Source: JBBQKF01 sp038326615
Lineage (GTDB): Bacteria > Bacillota > Clostridia > Saccharofermentanales > UBA5734
Direction of reading: 5' to 3'
Assembly: GCA_038326615.1 (NCBI GenBank)
Contig: JBBQKF010000062.1
Coordinates: 1-19,152, forward strand
Length of the DNA: 19,152 nucleotides
The notes beneath the pieces are model-generated. The model saw only the letters and a program-made list of their open reading frames with translations. It searched no databases and was not told the origin of the DNA. Position 1 is the first letter of the stretch, and every line of letters starts with the position of its first letter. The translations under genes were made by a program, and so were the position numbers. Shown piece by piece: positions 1 to 7,428 of the stretch.

Positions 1-1
1 A

Positions 2-1327
2 TTTGAAAACCATCTACCAGCTATTTATTCATTGCTGCGTACTGGAAAAAATAAAGAAATATTAATTGAGGTTCTTGTTCAATTAGATAAGAAGAGTGTT
101 CGTGGAATAGCACTGACCCCAACGCAAGGCTTGTTCAGAGGCCAAGTGGTTGAGGATACGGGAAGCCCATTGAAAGCACCTGTTGGAAGGGAAATCCTTT
201 CACGTATGTTTGATGTTTCGGGGAACGCCATAGATCGTCAACCAAATCCCGTCAATGTAAAGTGGCGTTCGATTCATCAGGAACCCCCATCTTTGGCTAG
301 ACATTCCACCCATACAGATGTATTTGAGACTGGCATCAAGGTGATTGATATTCTCCTTCCTTTGGAGCGGGGAGGAAAAGCTGGACTCTTTGGTGGTGCT
401 GGCGTTGGAAAAACAGTATTACTGACAGAGATGATACACAATATGACCGGACATCAGGAGGGTGTCAGCATTTTTTGTGGTATAGGTGAACGGTGTCGTG
501 AGGCAGAAGAATTGTACCGTGAAATGAAGGAAGCAGACGTCTTAAAAAATATGACCATGGTTTTTGGGCAGATGAACGAACCACCGGGTAGTCGTTTCCG
601 CGTGGGTCATGCTGCATTGACGATGGCCGAGTATTTTAGAGATGACGAGAGCACCGACGTTCTGCTGCTGATAGATAATATTTTTCGCTTTATACAGGCA
701 GGGGCTGAAGTATCTGCTATGATGGGGCAAATGCCTTCGCGATTGGGATATCAATCCACTTTAGGGACGGAACTATCTCAATTGGAAGAGCGGATTGCGA
801 ATACAGATAAGGCGGCAATCACTTCCATTCAGGCAGTTTATGTTCCTGCGGATGACTTCACGGACCCTGCAGCGGTGCACACTTTTTCTCATCTTTCTGC
901 ATCGATTGTACTCTCACGAAAACGGGCAGGGGAAGGCCTTTACCCCGCAATTGATCCTCTTCTTTCCAATTCAAAAATGGCTACACCCGGCAAGATTAGC
1001 GATCGCCATTATTCTCTTGCGCAGGAAATTCGACGGACGCTGGCGCAATACGCTGAATTAAAGGATGTTATAGCCATGCTCGGGCTAGAGCAATTATCCC
1101 AGGTGGATCGCAACGTGGTTGCAAGAGCACGTCGCTTAGAACGTTTTCTAACCCAACCTTTCTCAGTAACGGAACAATTCAGCGGCATCAAAGGAAAATT
1201 TGTAAGCCTAAAGGATGGACTAGACGGTTGTGAAAGAATATTGAATGACGAATTCAAGGATTATCCAGAGAACGCCCTTTATATGATTGGCAATATTGAT
1301 GAAGCTAAATTGGGAGACAAACAATGA
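2..1327 (+). CDS. atpD: N-ATPase F1 subunit beta (5' end outside window)
   Basis: This is the catalytic beta subunit of the F1 head of an Na+-type N-ATPase, which couples ATP hydrolysis or synthesis to ion flow. The reading frame is open from base 2 and encodes FENHLPAIYS, typical beta N-terminal sequence, so the true start lies upstream and the TTG at 32 is internal. The Walker A motif GGAGVGKT is at 392-415, followed by the catalytic-glutamate motif GIGERCRE and the Walker B block LLLIDNIFRF. The usual DELSEED loop reads EQLSQVD (1088-1108), with fewer acidic residues. The C-terminus (CERILNDEFKDYPENALYMIG) is family-typical. The stop overlaps the start of atpC (ATGA), which implies coupled translation. 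Beta and epsilon heading the operon is the N-ATPase arrangement, unlike the usual F-ATPase order in which they come last. Family assignment is secure; Na+ specificity is inferred from atpE. Confidence 0.96.
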   Translation, partial: FENHLPAIYSLLRTGKNKEILIEVLVQLDKKSVRGIALTPTQGLFRGQVVEDTGSPLKAPVGREILSRMFDVSGNAIDRQPNPVNVKWRSIHQEPPSLARHSTHTDVFETGIKVIDILLPLERGGKAGLFGGAGVGKTVLLTEMIHNMTGHQEGVSIFCGIGERCREAEELYREMKEADVLKNMTMVFGQMNEPPGSRFRVGHAALTMAEYFRDDESTDVLLLIDNIFRFIQAGAEVSAMMGQMPSRLGYQSTLGTELSQLEERIANTDKAAITSIQAVYVPADDFTDPAAVHTFSHLSASIVLSRKRAGEGLYPAIDPLLSNSKMATPGKISDRHYSLAQEIRRTLAQYAELKDVIAMLGLEQLSQVDRNVVARARRLERFLTQPFSVTEQFSGIKGKFVSLKDGLDGCERILNDEFKDYPENALYMIGNIDEAKLGDKQ

Positions 1328-1731
1328 AAGCAACATCGATGACGCTTAAAATTTTGCTGCCATATAAAATATTTGCGATAAAAACCGGGGTGACACGAAT
1401 TGTGGCAGAAACCCCTAATGGTTCTTTTGGCATTTTGCCCCAACGTTTAGATTGCGTTGCGGCGCTTGAACCTGGCATTTTGACCTACGAAAATGACACT
1501 GAGGGAGAAGCCTTTGTTGCAGTGGATAGTGGTGTCATCATAAAGACAGGAGATCAAGTACTGGTGTCCGTACGTAACGCTAGCGGAGGTGTATCACTTG
1601 AATTGCTCCAAGATGCTGTGGAACGAGAATTTATGGAGCATGATGAGAAGGAGGAAAAACGCCGAGATGGTTTGAAGGCAATGGAAAGCAGTTTTATCAA
1701 TAAATTGATGAGGTATAATCATGGAAAATAA
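1324..1731 (+). CDS. atpC: N-ATPase F1 subunit epsilon
   Basis: This 135-aa protein is the epsilon subunit of the central stalk. An N-terminal beta sandwich (about residues 1-85) contains the typical phrase GSFGILPQRLDCVAAL, and a charged C-terminal helical part (about 90-135) is rich in Glu and Lys. Epsilon binds gamma and the c-ring, and in many F-ATPases its C-terminal helices inhibit hydrolysis by contacting the beta DELSEED loop. Here that loop has lost acidic residues, so this regulation may be weakened (inference). The ATG overlaps the atpD stop by four bases, and the 3' end overlaps atpQ by 11 bases. Position directly after beta fits the N-ATPase order. Confidence 0.93.
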   Translation: MKATSMTLKILLPYKIFAIKTGVTRIVAETPNGSFGILPQRLDCVAALEPGILTYENDTEGEAFVAVDSGVIIKTGDQVLVSVRNASGGVSLELLQDAVEREFMEHDEKEEKRRDGLKAMESSFINKLMRYNHGK

Positions 1732-2092
1732 TCCAGAAAAAACTAAATCAAAAGCGCAAAAGGAGTATAGCCAGCATATTAAGGACAAAGCCGCCCTCAA
1801 AATGAATGCAAAAAAAGGAAGCCAAGAGACGGTTTGGTTTGGATTGGGAATGATGGGTATGATTGGCTGGTCCGTTGTTGTACCTACGTTTCTAGGGATT
1901 GCCCTCGGTAGATGGATGGATATTAATTTTAATGGAAATCTCTCCTGGACGTTAATGATGCTTGCCATAGGGCTGACTTTAGGTTGTTTAAACGCATGGC
2001 ATTGGATAAAAAAAGAAGATAAGGCAATGCATGAATCCAAAAACGTGGACGCAGGGAAGGACAGCAAGAAGGAGGAACATACGGATGAATAA
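1721..2092 (+). CDS. atpQ: N-ATPase accessory membrane subunit AtpQ (AtpI-like)
   Basis: This 123-aa protein has a Lys-rich cytoplasmic N-terminus (1-35), two predicted membrane helices (about 40-62 and 74-96) and a charged tail. The signature GMIGWSVVVPTFLGIALGRWMD matches the AtpI-related AtpQ family found only in N-ATPase operons (in two pieces: GMIGWSVVVP and TFLGIALGRWMD). AtpQ is thought to help assemble or stabilise the Fo rotor and possibly bind a divalent cation, as proposed for AtpI; its exact role is not established. Its ATG lies inside the end of atpC (11-base overlap), and its stop overlaps the atpR start by eight bases. This gene together with atpR is one of the clearest markers of an N-ATPase operon. 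Confidence 0.9.
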   Translation: MENNPEKTKSKAQKEYSQHIKDKAALKMNAKKGSQETVWFGLGMMGMIGWSVVVPTFLGIALGRWMDINFNGNLSWTLMMLAIGLTLGCLNAWHWIKKEDKAMHESKNVDAGKDSKKEEHTDE

Positions 2093-2408
2093 TCTTGTCA
2101 TGATACTCCAAGCAGGAATTATTGGCCTTGTGTGCGGTACTTTTTATTTCGGAGGATTATATTGGACCGTGGAAAAAGGGCTTTCATCGAAAAGGCCGGT
2201 ATTACTTTTTTTGGGTAGTTTTCTCCTTCGTTCAGGTGCTGTGTTAGCTGCTTTTTATTTTACCATGGATGGGCAAGCAATTCGAGCGCTGATATCGTTA
2301 GCTGGATTTGTTATTGCTAGAGTCATCATTAATAGGATTATTCGCCGACACGGGACTATTTCTATTGTCAATGAAAGGGGGGAAGCTAGCAATGAACATA
2401 TCACCTGA
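2085..2408 (+). CDS. atpR: N-ATPase accessory membrane subunit AtpR
   Basis: This 107-aa protein has three predicted membrane helices (about 4-26, 34-55 and 60-80). The second helix carries the motif FLGSFLLRSGAV with a membrane arginine, a conserved feature of AtpR; such basic residues have been suggested to pair with the extra glutamate of the c subunit. The start at 2085 is preferred over an upstream in-frame start at 2031, because AAGGAGGAA lies about 8 bases ahead of it and the predicted protein then begins directly with a membrane helix. It overlaps atpQ by 8 bases and atpB by 17 bases. AtpR is specific to N-ATPase operons. Its detailed function remains inferred. Confidence 0.9.
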   Translation: MNNLVMILQAGIIGLVCGTFYFGGLYWTVEKGLSSKRPVLLFLGSFLLRSGAVLAAFYFTMDGQAIRALISLAGFVIARVIINRIIRRHGTISIVNERGEASNEHIT

Positions 2409-3123
2409 TCAGAATGTCTTCTGGAAATATGGATTTGTGGAAATAAATTCTACAATAGTTACAACATGGGCTTTAATGTTTTTCTTGGTTTTAGTGTCTA
2501 TATTGATCACTCGCAAACTGAATTTGGGCATGGAGCGCACAAGGTTGCAAAATGTGCTGGAAATAATTGTTACGGCAATCCTTAAACAACTAAGGGAGGT
2601 TGGACTTAAAGATCCACATAAATATATTGGATTTCTTGGGACACTGTTTTTATTTGTGGCTATCGCCAGTGTATGTACGATCCTTCCAGGATATGAGTCT
2701 CCAACCTCATCACTTTCAACCACTGCAGCCTTAGCGATATGTGTGTTTATAGCGGTGCCTATTTATGGCATCGGCGCAAAAGGATTTCGTGGATACCTGA
2801 AATCATACATTGAGCCCACGGCTATCATGTTGCCTTTTAATATTATCGGCGAATTTTCTCGAACGCTGGCTATGGCCGTTCGTCTTTTTGGTAATATGAT
2901 GAGCGGTACAATGATTGTTGGCATTTTGCTGACCATTGTTCCGTTGATATTTCCAATATTCATGATTATTCTTGGATTGTTGACGGGAATGGTGCAGGCA
3001 TATATTTTCAGTTTACTGGCTACTGTATATATCGCCGCGGCTGTCCAAAGCAAGGATACTATTACCGATAACAAGAACAATAACAATAATAATATTAACA
3101 TTAACATTAACAGGGAAGCTTAA
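2392..3123 (+). CDS. atpB: N-ATPase Fo subunit a
   Basis: This 243-aa integral membrane stator protein forms the ion half-channels against the c-ring. The essential arginine is at residue 164 in RLFGNMMSG, preceded by GEFSRTLAMAV, with several long hydrophobic helices on both sides and the late motif VQAYIFSLLATVYI near 201-214. The ATG at 2392 is chosen because AAAGGGGGGAAG precedes it and the protein then matches the family start; upstream in-frame codons would run deep into atpR. The last ~17 residues (227-243) are mostly Asn and Ile, encoded by an AAC/AAT run followed by three ATTAAC copies. This low-complexity tail is unusual for subunit a and probably arose by repeat slippage. The gene overlaps atpR by 17 bases, and atpE follows after 21 bases. 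Confidence 0.95.
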   Translation: MNISPDQNVFWKYGFVEINSTIVTTWALMFFLVLVSILITRKLNLGMERTRLQNVLEIIVTAILKQLREVGLKDPHKYIGFLGTLFLFVAIASVCTILPGYESPTSSLSTTAALAICVFIAVPIYGIGAKGFRGYLKSYIEPTAIMLPFNIIGEFSRTLAMAVRLFGNMMSGTMIVGILLTIVPLIFPIFMIILGLLTGMVQAYIFSLLATVYIAAAVQSKDTITDNKNNNNNNINININREA

Positions 3124-3144
3124 TTGAAGCTAAAAGGAGGAATT

Positions 3145-3426
3145 ATGGACACATTAACATTGGTTGCAGCAGTAATGGTGGCATCGATTGTCACAGCAGG
3201 ACTGACAATAGGCATAGGCAGCCTTGGGTCTGCATTGAGCGAGGGAAAAGCAGTCTCTGCATCCATGAGCGCTCTTGCGCAGCAGCCGGATGCTTCTCCT
3301 ACTATAACAAGAACATTATATATTGGTCTTGCCATGATCGAGTCCACGGCTATTTACTGCTTTGTTATTTCGATCATATTGATATTTGCAAATCCATTCT
3401 GGACATATATTATCAACTTAAAGTAG
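3145..3426 (+). CDS. atpE: N-ATPase Fo subunit c, Na+-type proteolipid
   Basis: This 93-aa hairpin of two membrane helices forms the rotor ring. Helix 2 carries the ion-binding glutamate E66 in the motif IESTAIY; E66, S67, T68 and Y71 correspond to the Na+ ligands E65, S66, T67 and Y70 of the Ilyobacter tartaricus ring. A second glutamate, E33 in helix 1 (ALSEGKAV), occupies the position of Ilyobacter Q32; a two-glutamate ring is typical of N-ATPases. The connecting loop is ALAQQPDAS. In helix 1 two usual Gly/Pro positions are Ser (GSLGSALSEG). The start at 3145 is set by AAAGGAGG at 3133-3140; the TTG at 3124 lies before that site and is rejected. atpF follows 10 bases after the stop. Na+ coupling is inferred from the ligands. 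Confidence 0.96.
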   Translation: MDTLTLVAAVMVASIVTAGLTIGIGSLGSALSEGKAVSASMSALAQQPDASPTITRTLYIGLAMIESTAIYCFVISIILIFANPFWTYIINLK

Positions 3427-3436
3427 GAGGTATAGC

Positions 3437-4204
3437 ATGCTGATCAGCTGGTTTACGGTCATATCGCAGATAGTGAATTTTTTAATTCTGGTATGGTTGC
3501 TGAAACGTTTTTTATATAAACCCATTCTGAATGCCATTGATGCCAGGGAAAAGCTTATCGCCGATAAGCTTGAAGCGGCAGAGGCCGACATGAATGCAGC
3601 TCAGAAAGAGCGAAAAGAATTTAATGATAAAAACGAGGAGTTTGAAGTGCAACGAGGAGCACTTCTACGAAAAGCGGAGGAAGAGGCAAATCAATTGCGT
3701 CTAGAACTACTAGATACTGCCAGAAAAGACTCGGAGGAACTTCAGCAAAGATGGAATAAAACATTACTCGATAATGAAAAAATTCTAAATAATGAAGTGA
3801 AACTTAGGACACAGCAGGAAATATTCGCCATCGTCCAAAAGATGCTAGCAGATTTATCAGGAACTACTCTTGAAGAAAATATTATTGATGTATTTGTGCG
3901 TAAAGTTGCCGATTTGAGTCAAGAAGATAAGGCACAAATCGTTTTAGCGTTTAAGGCAAACCCAGAAGAAACCCTTATTCGAAGCATGTTTGAGGTTTCA
4001 TCTGATCAAAAGGCATTGATTAAAATGAAAATCAAAGAGGAACTTGGGATTGATTCAGCAGTACGGTTTGAAGCTGGTCCTGAGTTGATCAGCGGAATTG
4101 AAATCATCATCAATGATCGAAAAATAAGCTGGAATATTTCGGATTACCTGACATCACTTGAAGAAAACATGAAGGAATTTCTTGATAAAGGAGACTTTCA
4201 ATGA
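3437..4204 (+). CDS. atpF: N-ATPase Fo subunit b with delta-like C-terminal extension
   Basis: This 255-aa peripheral stalk subunit is much longer than an ordinary b subunit (about 160 aa). It has one N-terminal membrane helix (about 5-24), the typical FLYKPILNAIDAREKLI hinge (25-41), a long charged coiled coil (about 40-145), and then a region resembling the C-terminal half of subunit delta. In that part PELISGIEIIINDRKI (215-230) matches the conserved delta segment with the Leu-Ile-Gly-Gly type turn. No separate delta gene lies between atpF and atpA, so this extension presumably contacts the top of F1 in place of delta. AGGAGG precedes the ATG, and the stop overlaps the atpA start in an ATGA. 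Confidence 0.94.
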   Translation: MLISWFTVISQIVNFLILVWLLKRFLYKPILNAIDAREKLIADKLEAAEADMNAAQKERKEFNDKNEEFEVQRGALLRKAEEEANQLRLELLDTARKDSEELQQRWNKTLLDNEKILNNEVKLRTQQEIFAIVQKMLADLSGTTLEENIIDVFVRKVADLSQEDKAQIVLAFKANPEETLIRSMFEVSSDQKALIKMKIKEELGIDSAVRFEAGPELISGIEIIINDRKISWNISDYLTSLEENMKEFLDKGDFQ

Positions 4205-5724
4205 TATCCAATAACCCTACAACTATGGTCGAAAATACATTATCTGAAATGAAAGTGGCGCGTGAAGCTTTTTCCATGCAAATTAAAACAAAGGAAATTG
4301 GAATCGTCACCAAGATTTCTATGGGCATAGCACTTGTGTCCGGACTGCCAGGCGTAGGTCTGGAAGAACTCGTCATTTTCCCGGAAGGGGTATTTGGCAT
4401 TGTGTTTTATCTTGATGAAAAAGAAGTTGGTGTTGTTTTGCTAGGAGAATTCCAAAACTTGAATGTTGGGGACAAGGTTACGCGCAGTGGCAGAGTTTTA
4501 GATGTTGGCGTCAGTGAAGCCCTATTGGGCCGCGTGGTTGATCCGCTTGGGAGCCCTTTAGATGGGAAGAACTCTGTACAGGTGGATGAACGTTGGCCAA
4601 TTGAGCGGCCGGCCCCTCATATCATGGACAGGGCTCCCGTTGCCGAGCCTCTTCAGACAGGAATTAAAGTTATCGATGCACTTATACCAATCGGACGAGG
4701 CCAACGAGAACTAATCATTGGCGACCGACAGACTGGAAAAACAGCAATAGCCGTAGATGCAATTCTGAATCAGCAGAATACAGGTGTTCTATGCATATAT
4801 TGCGCAATTGGACAACGAGCTTCATCCATTGCAAAAACTATAGCGATTCTAAAGGAAAATAATGCGATGAGATATACGGTCGTTGTTGTAGCAGAGGGAA
4901 ACGATCCCCCAGGACTGTCCTATATTGCGCCCTATGCGGCGACCAGTATTGGCGAATATTTCATGCATAAGGGTCACGATGTATTAATCGTTTATGATGA
5001 TCTTTCTCATCATGCTCGTTCATATCGTGAGATTTCTCTCCTGCTTCGGCGGCCACCAGGTAGGGAGGCATTTCCGGGAGATATTTTTTATATTCACTCT
5101 AGACTTTTAGAACGCTCAACGCGTCTAGGACCAGAATTGGGAGGAGGTTCTCTGACAGCCTTGCCGATCATTGAAACGGAAGATCAAAATATTGCGGCAT
5201 ATATTCCAACAAATTTAATTTCCATAACCGATGGGCAAATATATCTTTCCCCATCCAATTTTGAGCTTGGAATCCTTCCGGCTGTCGATGTTGGAAACTC
5301 GGTTTCCCGTGTTGGCGGTAAAGTTCAGCTCCCAAATTATCAAGCTATTGCCGGTGATTTAAAGCTGTCTTATGCTCAGTTCGAGGAACTGGAAACATTT
5401 TTGCGTTTTGGTACAAGGATGGATGAAAGTACAAGGAAAATTATTGAGCATGGAAAACGAATACGTGCCTGTTTGATGCAATCCGAATTTGTCACAGTAT
5501 CGGTACCCGAGCAAATTATTATTCTGTTTGTACTGGTTTCTGGTTTGTTTGATCAAGTTCCCATTGAGAAGATGCCTGCGGCAGAAGCGGCGATTAAAGA
5601 TACAACGAAAAGATTGTCCCCAGAAATTCTGGCCACCTTGAATTCAACAACGCTTTTCAGCACTGAGGAAAAAGAGGCAATCCTGTCCCAGGCCCGAAAT
5701 GCTCTGAGCATTTACAAGGGTTGA
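4201..5724 (+). CDS. atpA: N-ATPase F1 subunit alpha
   Basis: This 507-aa protein is the non-catalytic nucleotide-binding subunit of the F1 hexamer. It shows an N-terminal beta barrel (about 25-95), the P-loop GDRQTGKT (174-181), the Walker B region VLIVYDDLS (261-269), the block LLRRPPGREAFPGDIFY, and the arginine finger R370 in DVGNSVSRVGG, which completes the catalytic site on beta. The C-terminal helical domain is complete. Its start forms an ATGA overlap with atpF. The sequence phrases are those of the N-ATPase alpha lineage (AYIPTNLISITDGQIYLSP; KIIEHGKRIRACL). A gap of 51 bases separates it from atpG, the largest gap inside the operon. Confidence 0.96.
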   Translation: MISNNPTTMVENTLSEMKVAREAFSMQIKTKEIGIVTKISMGIALVSGLPGVGLEELVIFPEGVFGIVFYLDEKEVGVVLLGEFQNLNVGDKVTRSGRVLDVGVSEALLGRVVDPLGSPLDGKNSVQVDERWPIERPAPHIMDRAPVAEPLQTGIKVIDALIPIGRGQRELIIGDRQTGKTAIAVDAILNQQNTGVLCIYCAIGQRASSIAKTIAILKENNAMRYTVVVVAEGNDPPGLSYIAPYAATSIGEYFMHKGHDVLIVYDDLSHHARSYREISLLLRRPPGREAFPGDIFYIHSRLLERSTRLGPELGGGSLTALPIIETEDQNIAAYIPTNLISITDGQIYLSPSNFELGILPAVDVGNSVSRVGGKVQLPNYQAIAGDLKLSYAQFEELETFLRFGTRMDESTRKIIEHGKRIRACLMQSEFVTVSVPEQIIILFVLVSGLFDQVPIEKMPAAEAAIKDTTKRLSPEILATLNSTTLFSTEEKEAILSQARNALSIYKG

Positions 5725-5775
5725 TTCTAGCAATTTTGCTGAATGACAAAGAATTTTAACAAAGAAGGTTATTCC

Positions 5776-6669
5776 ATGAGTGAATCAAATGAAACAATGC
5801 GCCGAAAAATAAAAGGTGCTAACAGCATCAAGTCCGTTGTGCGTACGATGAAGGCCGTAGCGGGTTCAAACATACAGGAATATGAAAATGCCGTCAGTGC
5901 ATTAGAGGAATATTTCTATACAACAAAGATGAGTCTCGTTGCCTATTTTAAAGGGCACAAATCGGACATCAATCCGTTGTACCTGCTAAGCAATCATGGG
6001 GACGTCAAAAAGATTGGCGCTATCATTTTTGGTGCGGAGCAGGGGTTAGTAGGTCAATTTAACGATGTGATAGTAGAATATGCCCTCAAAGAACTGGCGC
6101 CATTCAAGGAAAAACTTGAAATTTGGACCGTCGGCCAAGGTGTTTATGAGAGTGTCATTGAAGCTGGGTTTATAGTTTCTGGACAGTATAACGTTCCCAA
6201 CTCTATTGGTGGGATAACACCTCTAGTAGGGGATATTCTACTGGATAGTGAAGGGCGACTGAAACGGAATGAAATTTCGGAATTGCATATTTTTTATAAC
6301 AGGAATACACAGGAACTGATTTATGAGTCAGTTCATAAACGGTTATTGCCTTTGGATGAAATATGGATGAGTAAATTTACTGATTCGTCCTGGCCGACAG
6401 TTTCTCCGCCTGAAGTCATTGGGGAGCCCAGAATTACCTTGTTTTCATTCATCCATGAATATCTTTTTGTGGAAGTATTTCGCGCTTGCGCTGAATCTCT
6501 TGCTGCAGAAAATTCCAGTCGACTGGCAACCGCACAGCGTGCGGATGAAAATATTGGTGAATTACTTGAAACGCTAAACAGAAGCTATCAAGAATTGCGT
6601 CAAAATACCATTGATGAAGAAATGTTTGATATCATCTCGAGCTTTGAAACAATGTCAAAAAATAAATAG
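5776..6669 (+). CDS. atpG: N-ATPase F1 subunit gamma
   Basis: This 297-aa protein is the rotating central shaft. Its N-terminal helix (MRRKIKGANSIKSVVRTMK, near residues 8-26) and C-terminal helix (AENSSRLATAQRADENIGEL) are the conserved coiled-coil pair that turns inside the alpha/beta hexamer; the middle is a Rossmann-like domain with IGAIIFGAEQGLVGQFN. The ATG at 5776 is preferred because AAAGAAGG precedes it and the family N-terminus starts there; an in-frame ATG at 5743 would add 11 residues without a good ribosome binding site. It is the last gene of the operon and is followed within a few bases by a terminator hairpin. The N-terminal phrase SVVRTMKAVAGSNI fits the N-ATPase gamma type. 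Confidence 0.93.
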   Translation: MSESNETMRRKIKGANSIKSVVRTMKAVAGSNIQEYENAVSALEEYFYTTKMSLVAYFKGHKSDINPLYLLSNHGDVKKIGAIIFGAEQGLVGQFNDVIVEYALKELAPFKEKLEIWTVGQGVYESVIEAGFIVSGQYNVPNSIGGITPLVGDILLDSEGRLKRNEISELHIFYNRNTQELIYESVHKRLLPLDEIWMSKFTDSSWPTVSPPEVIGEPRITLFSFIHEYLFVEVFRACAESLAAENSSRLATAQRADENIGELLETLNRSYQELRQNTIDEEMFDIISSFETMSKNK

Positions 6670-6674
6670 CATGC

Positions 6675-6717
6675 AAAAGGAAAGGATATGGCAGTAGCCC
6701 AAACCCTTTCCTTTTTA
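6675..6717. terminator. Bidirectional rho-independent terminator
   Basis: An 11-bp perfect stem pairs AAAAGGAAAGG (6675-6685) with CCTTTCCTTTT (6705-6715), and an inner GGC-AGTA-GCC hairpin sits in the loop. The right arm ends in a T run on the + strand, and the A run of the left arm serves as a U tract for the - strand. It lies between the convergent atpG and alpha/beta hydrolase genes, so it can stop both transcripts. Confidence 0.85.
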
Positions 6718-6723
6718 CTGATT

Positions 6724-7428
6724 TTAGTGATCAACATTTTCCGATTCAAATTGTATGATAATGTCGTGAATTACACCTTGATCCAGCATATTATGCCCTA
6801 GTTTCTTTAGAAATATTGCGCTAGAATTTGGAATCAACTTTGCGATTTCAATGATATGGCTTTTATGAATTACATCAAATTGACTTGAGATAATCAAGAC
6901 CCTTGCCTTTACATCAGGAACGCAGTTCCTTAAAAGGACACTATTATGAGCCATTAAAGATATTTTGTCATATAGATGAAGAAATAACAAATTACTTCGT
7001 AAGGGCTTTAATATTAGTTTTAACAATGCAATAGCGACTTTCATTGGTGTTTTTAGTCCTTGAATTTCTAAGTTGGGACTTATTAAAACAAGTGATTTCA
7101 CTTGATTTCTTAGCACTGCAGCTGTATATAATGCAATGTTAGCGCCATCACTAAACCCAACAATGCTAAACTGATTTATCTCAAGTTGCCTGATAACATC
7201 TTCGATATCTTTCCCTAATACATCAAAAGTGAGATGGAAATCACCGTAACCTGATTTCCCATGTCCTCGCGTATCAATTTGAATGAGCATGTAACCTTCA
7301 GGAAAGCTATGTACTAATCTATCATAGGATTTTAAATCTTGAAAACCACCATGAAGTAAGACAATCGGTTTACCATTGCCTGATACTTCAACATTTATTG
7401 GTGTGTCATCACGGCTTTTTAGTATCAT
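6724..7428 (-). CDS. Alpha/beta hydrolase, possible aminoacyl-lipid hydrolase
   Basis: This 234-aa protein has the complete alpha/beta hydrolase layout: oxyanion-hole motif HGG at 26-28, the RGHGKS strand turn at 54-59, nucleophile S93 in GFSDG, probable acid D185 in SSQFDVIH and histidine H212 in LGHNML. It has no signal peptide or membrane helix, so it is cytoplasmic. The ATG overlaps the stop of the upstream MprF-like gene (ATGA at 7425-7428), with AAGGAAGG ahead of it, so the two are almost certainly co-translated. Known precedents for a hydrolase encoded with an aminoacyl-phosphatidylglycerol synthase, such as AhyD of Enterococcus faecium, suggest that it removes the amino acid from the lipid. 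That substrate is inference; an unrelated esterase or lipase role remains possible. Confidence 0.85.
   Translation of the reverse strand: MILKSRDDTPINVEVSGNGKPIVLLHGGFQDLKSYDRLVHSFPEGYMLIQIDTRGHGKSGYGDFHLTFDVLGKDIEDVIRQLEINQFSIVGFSDGANIALYTAAVLRNQVKSLVLISPNLEIQGLKTPMKVAIALLKLILKPLRSNLLFLHLYDKISLMAHNSVLLRNCVPDVKARVLIISSQFDVIHKSHIIEIAKLIPNSSAIFLKKLGHNMLDQGVIHDIIIQFESENVDH

Noticed and set aside
32..34. TTG as the start of atpD
   Set aside because: The frame is open and shows conserved beta sequence upstream to base 2, so the gene begins before the window.
1594..2067. Long antisense ORFs across the atp operon (also at 2409-2723 and 2763-3107)
   Set aside because: They are opposite well-conserved ATPase genes, with no ribosome binding sites or family resemblance.
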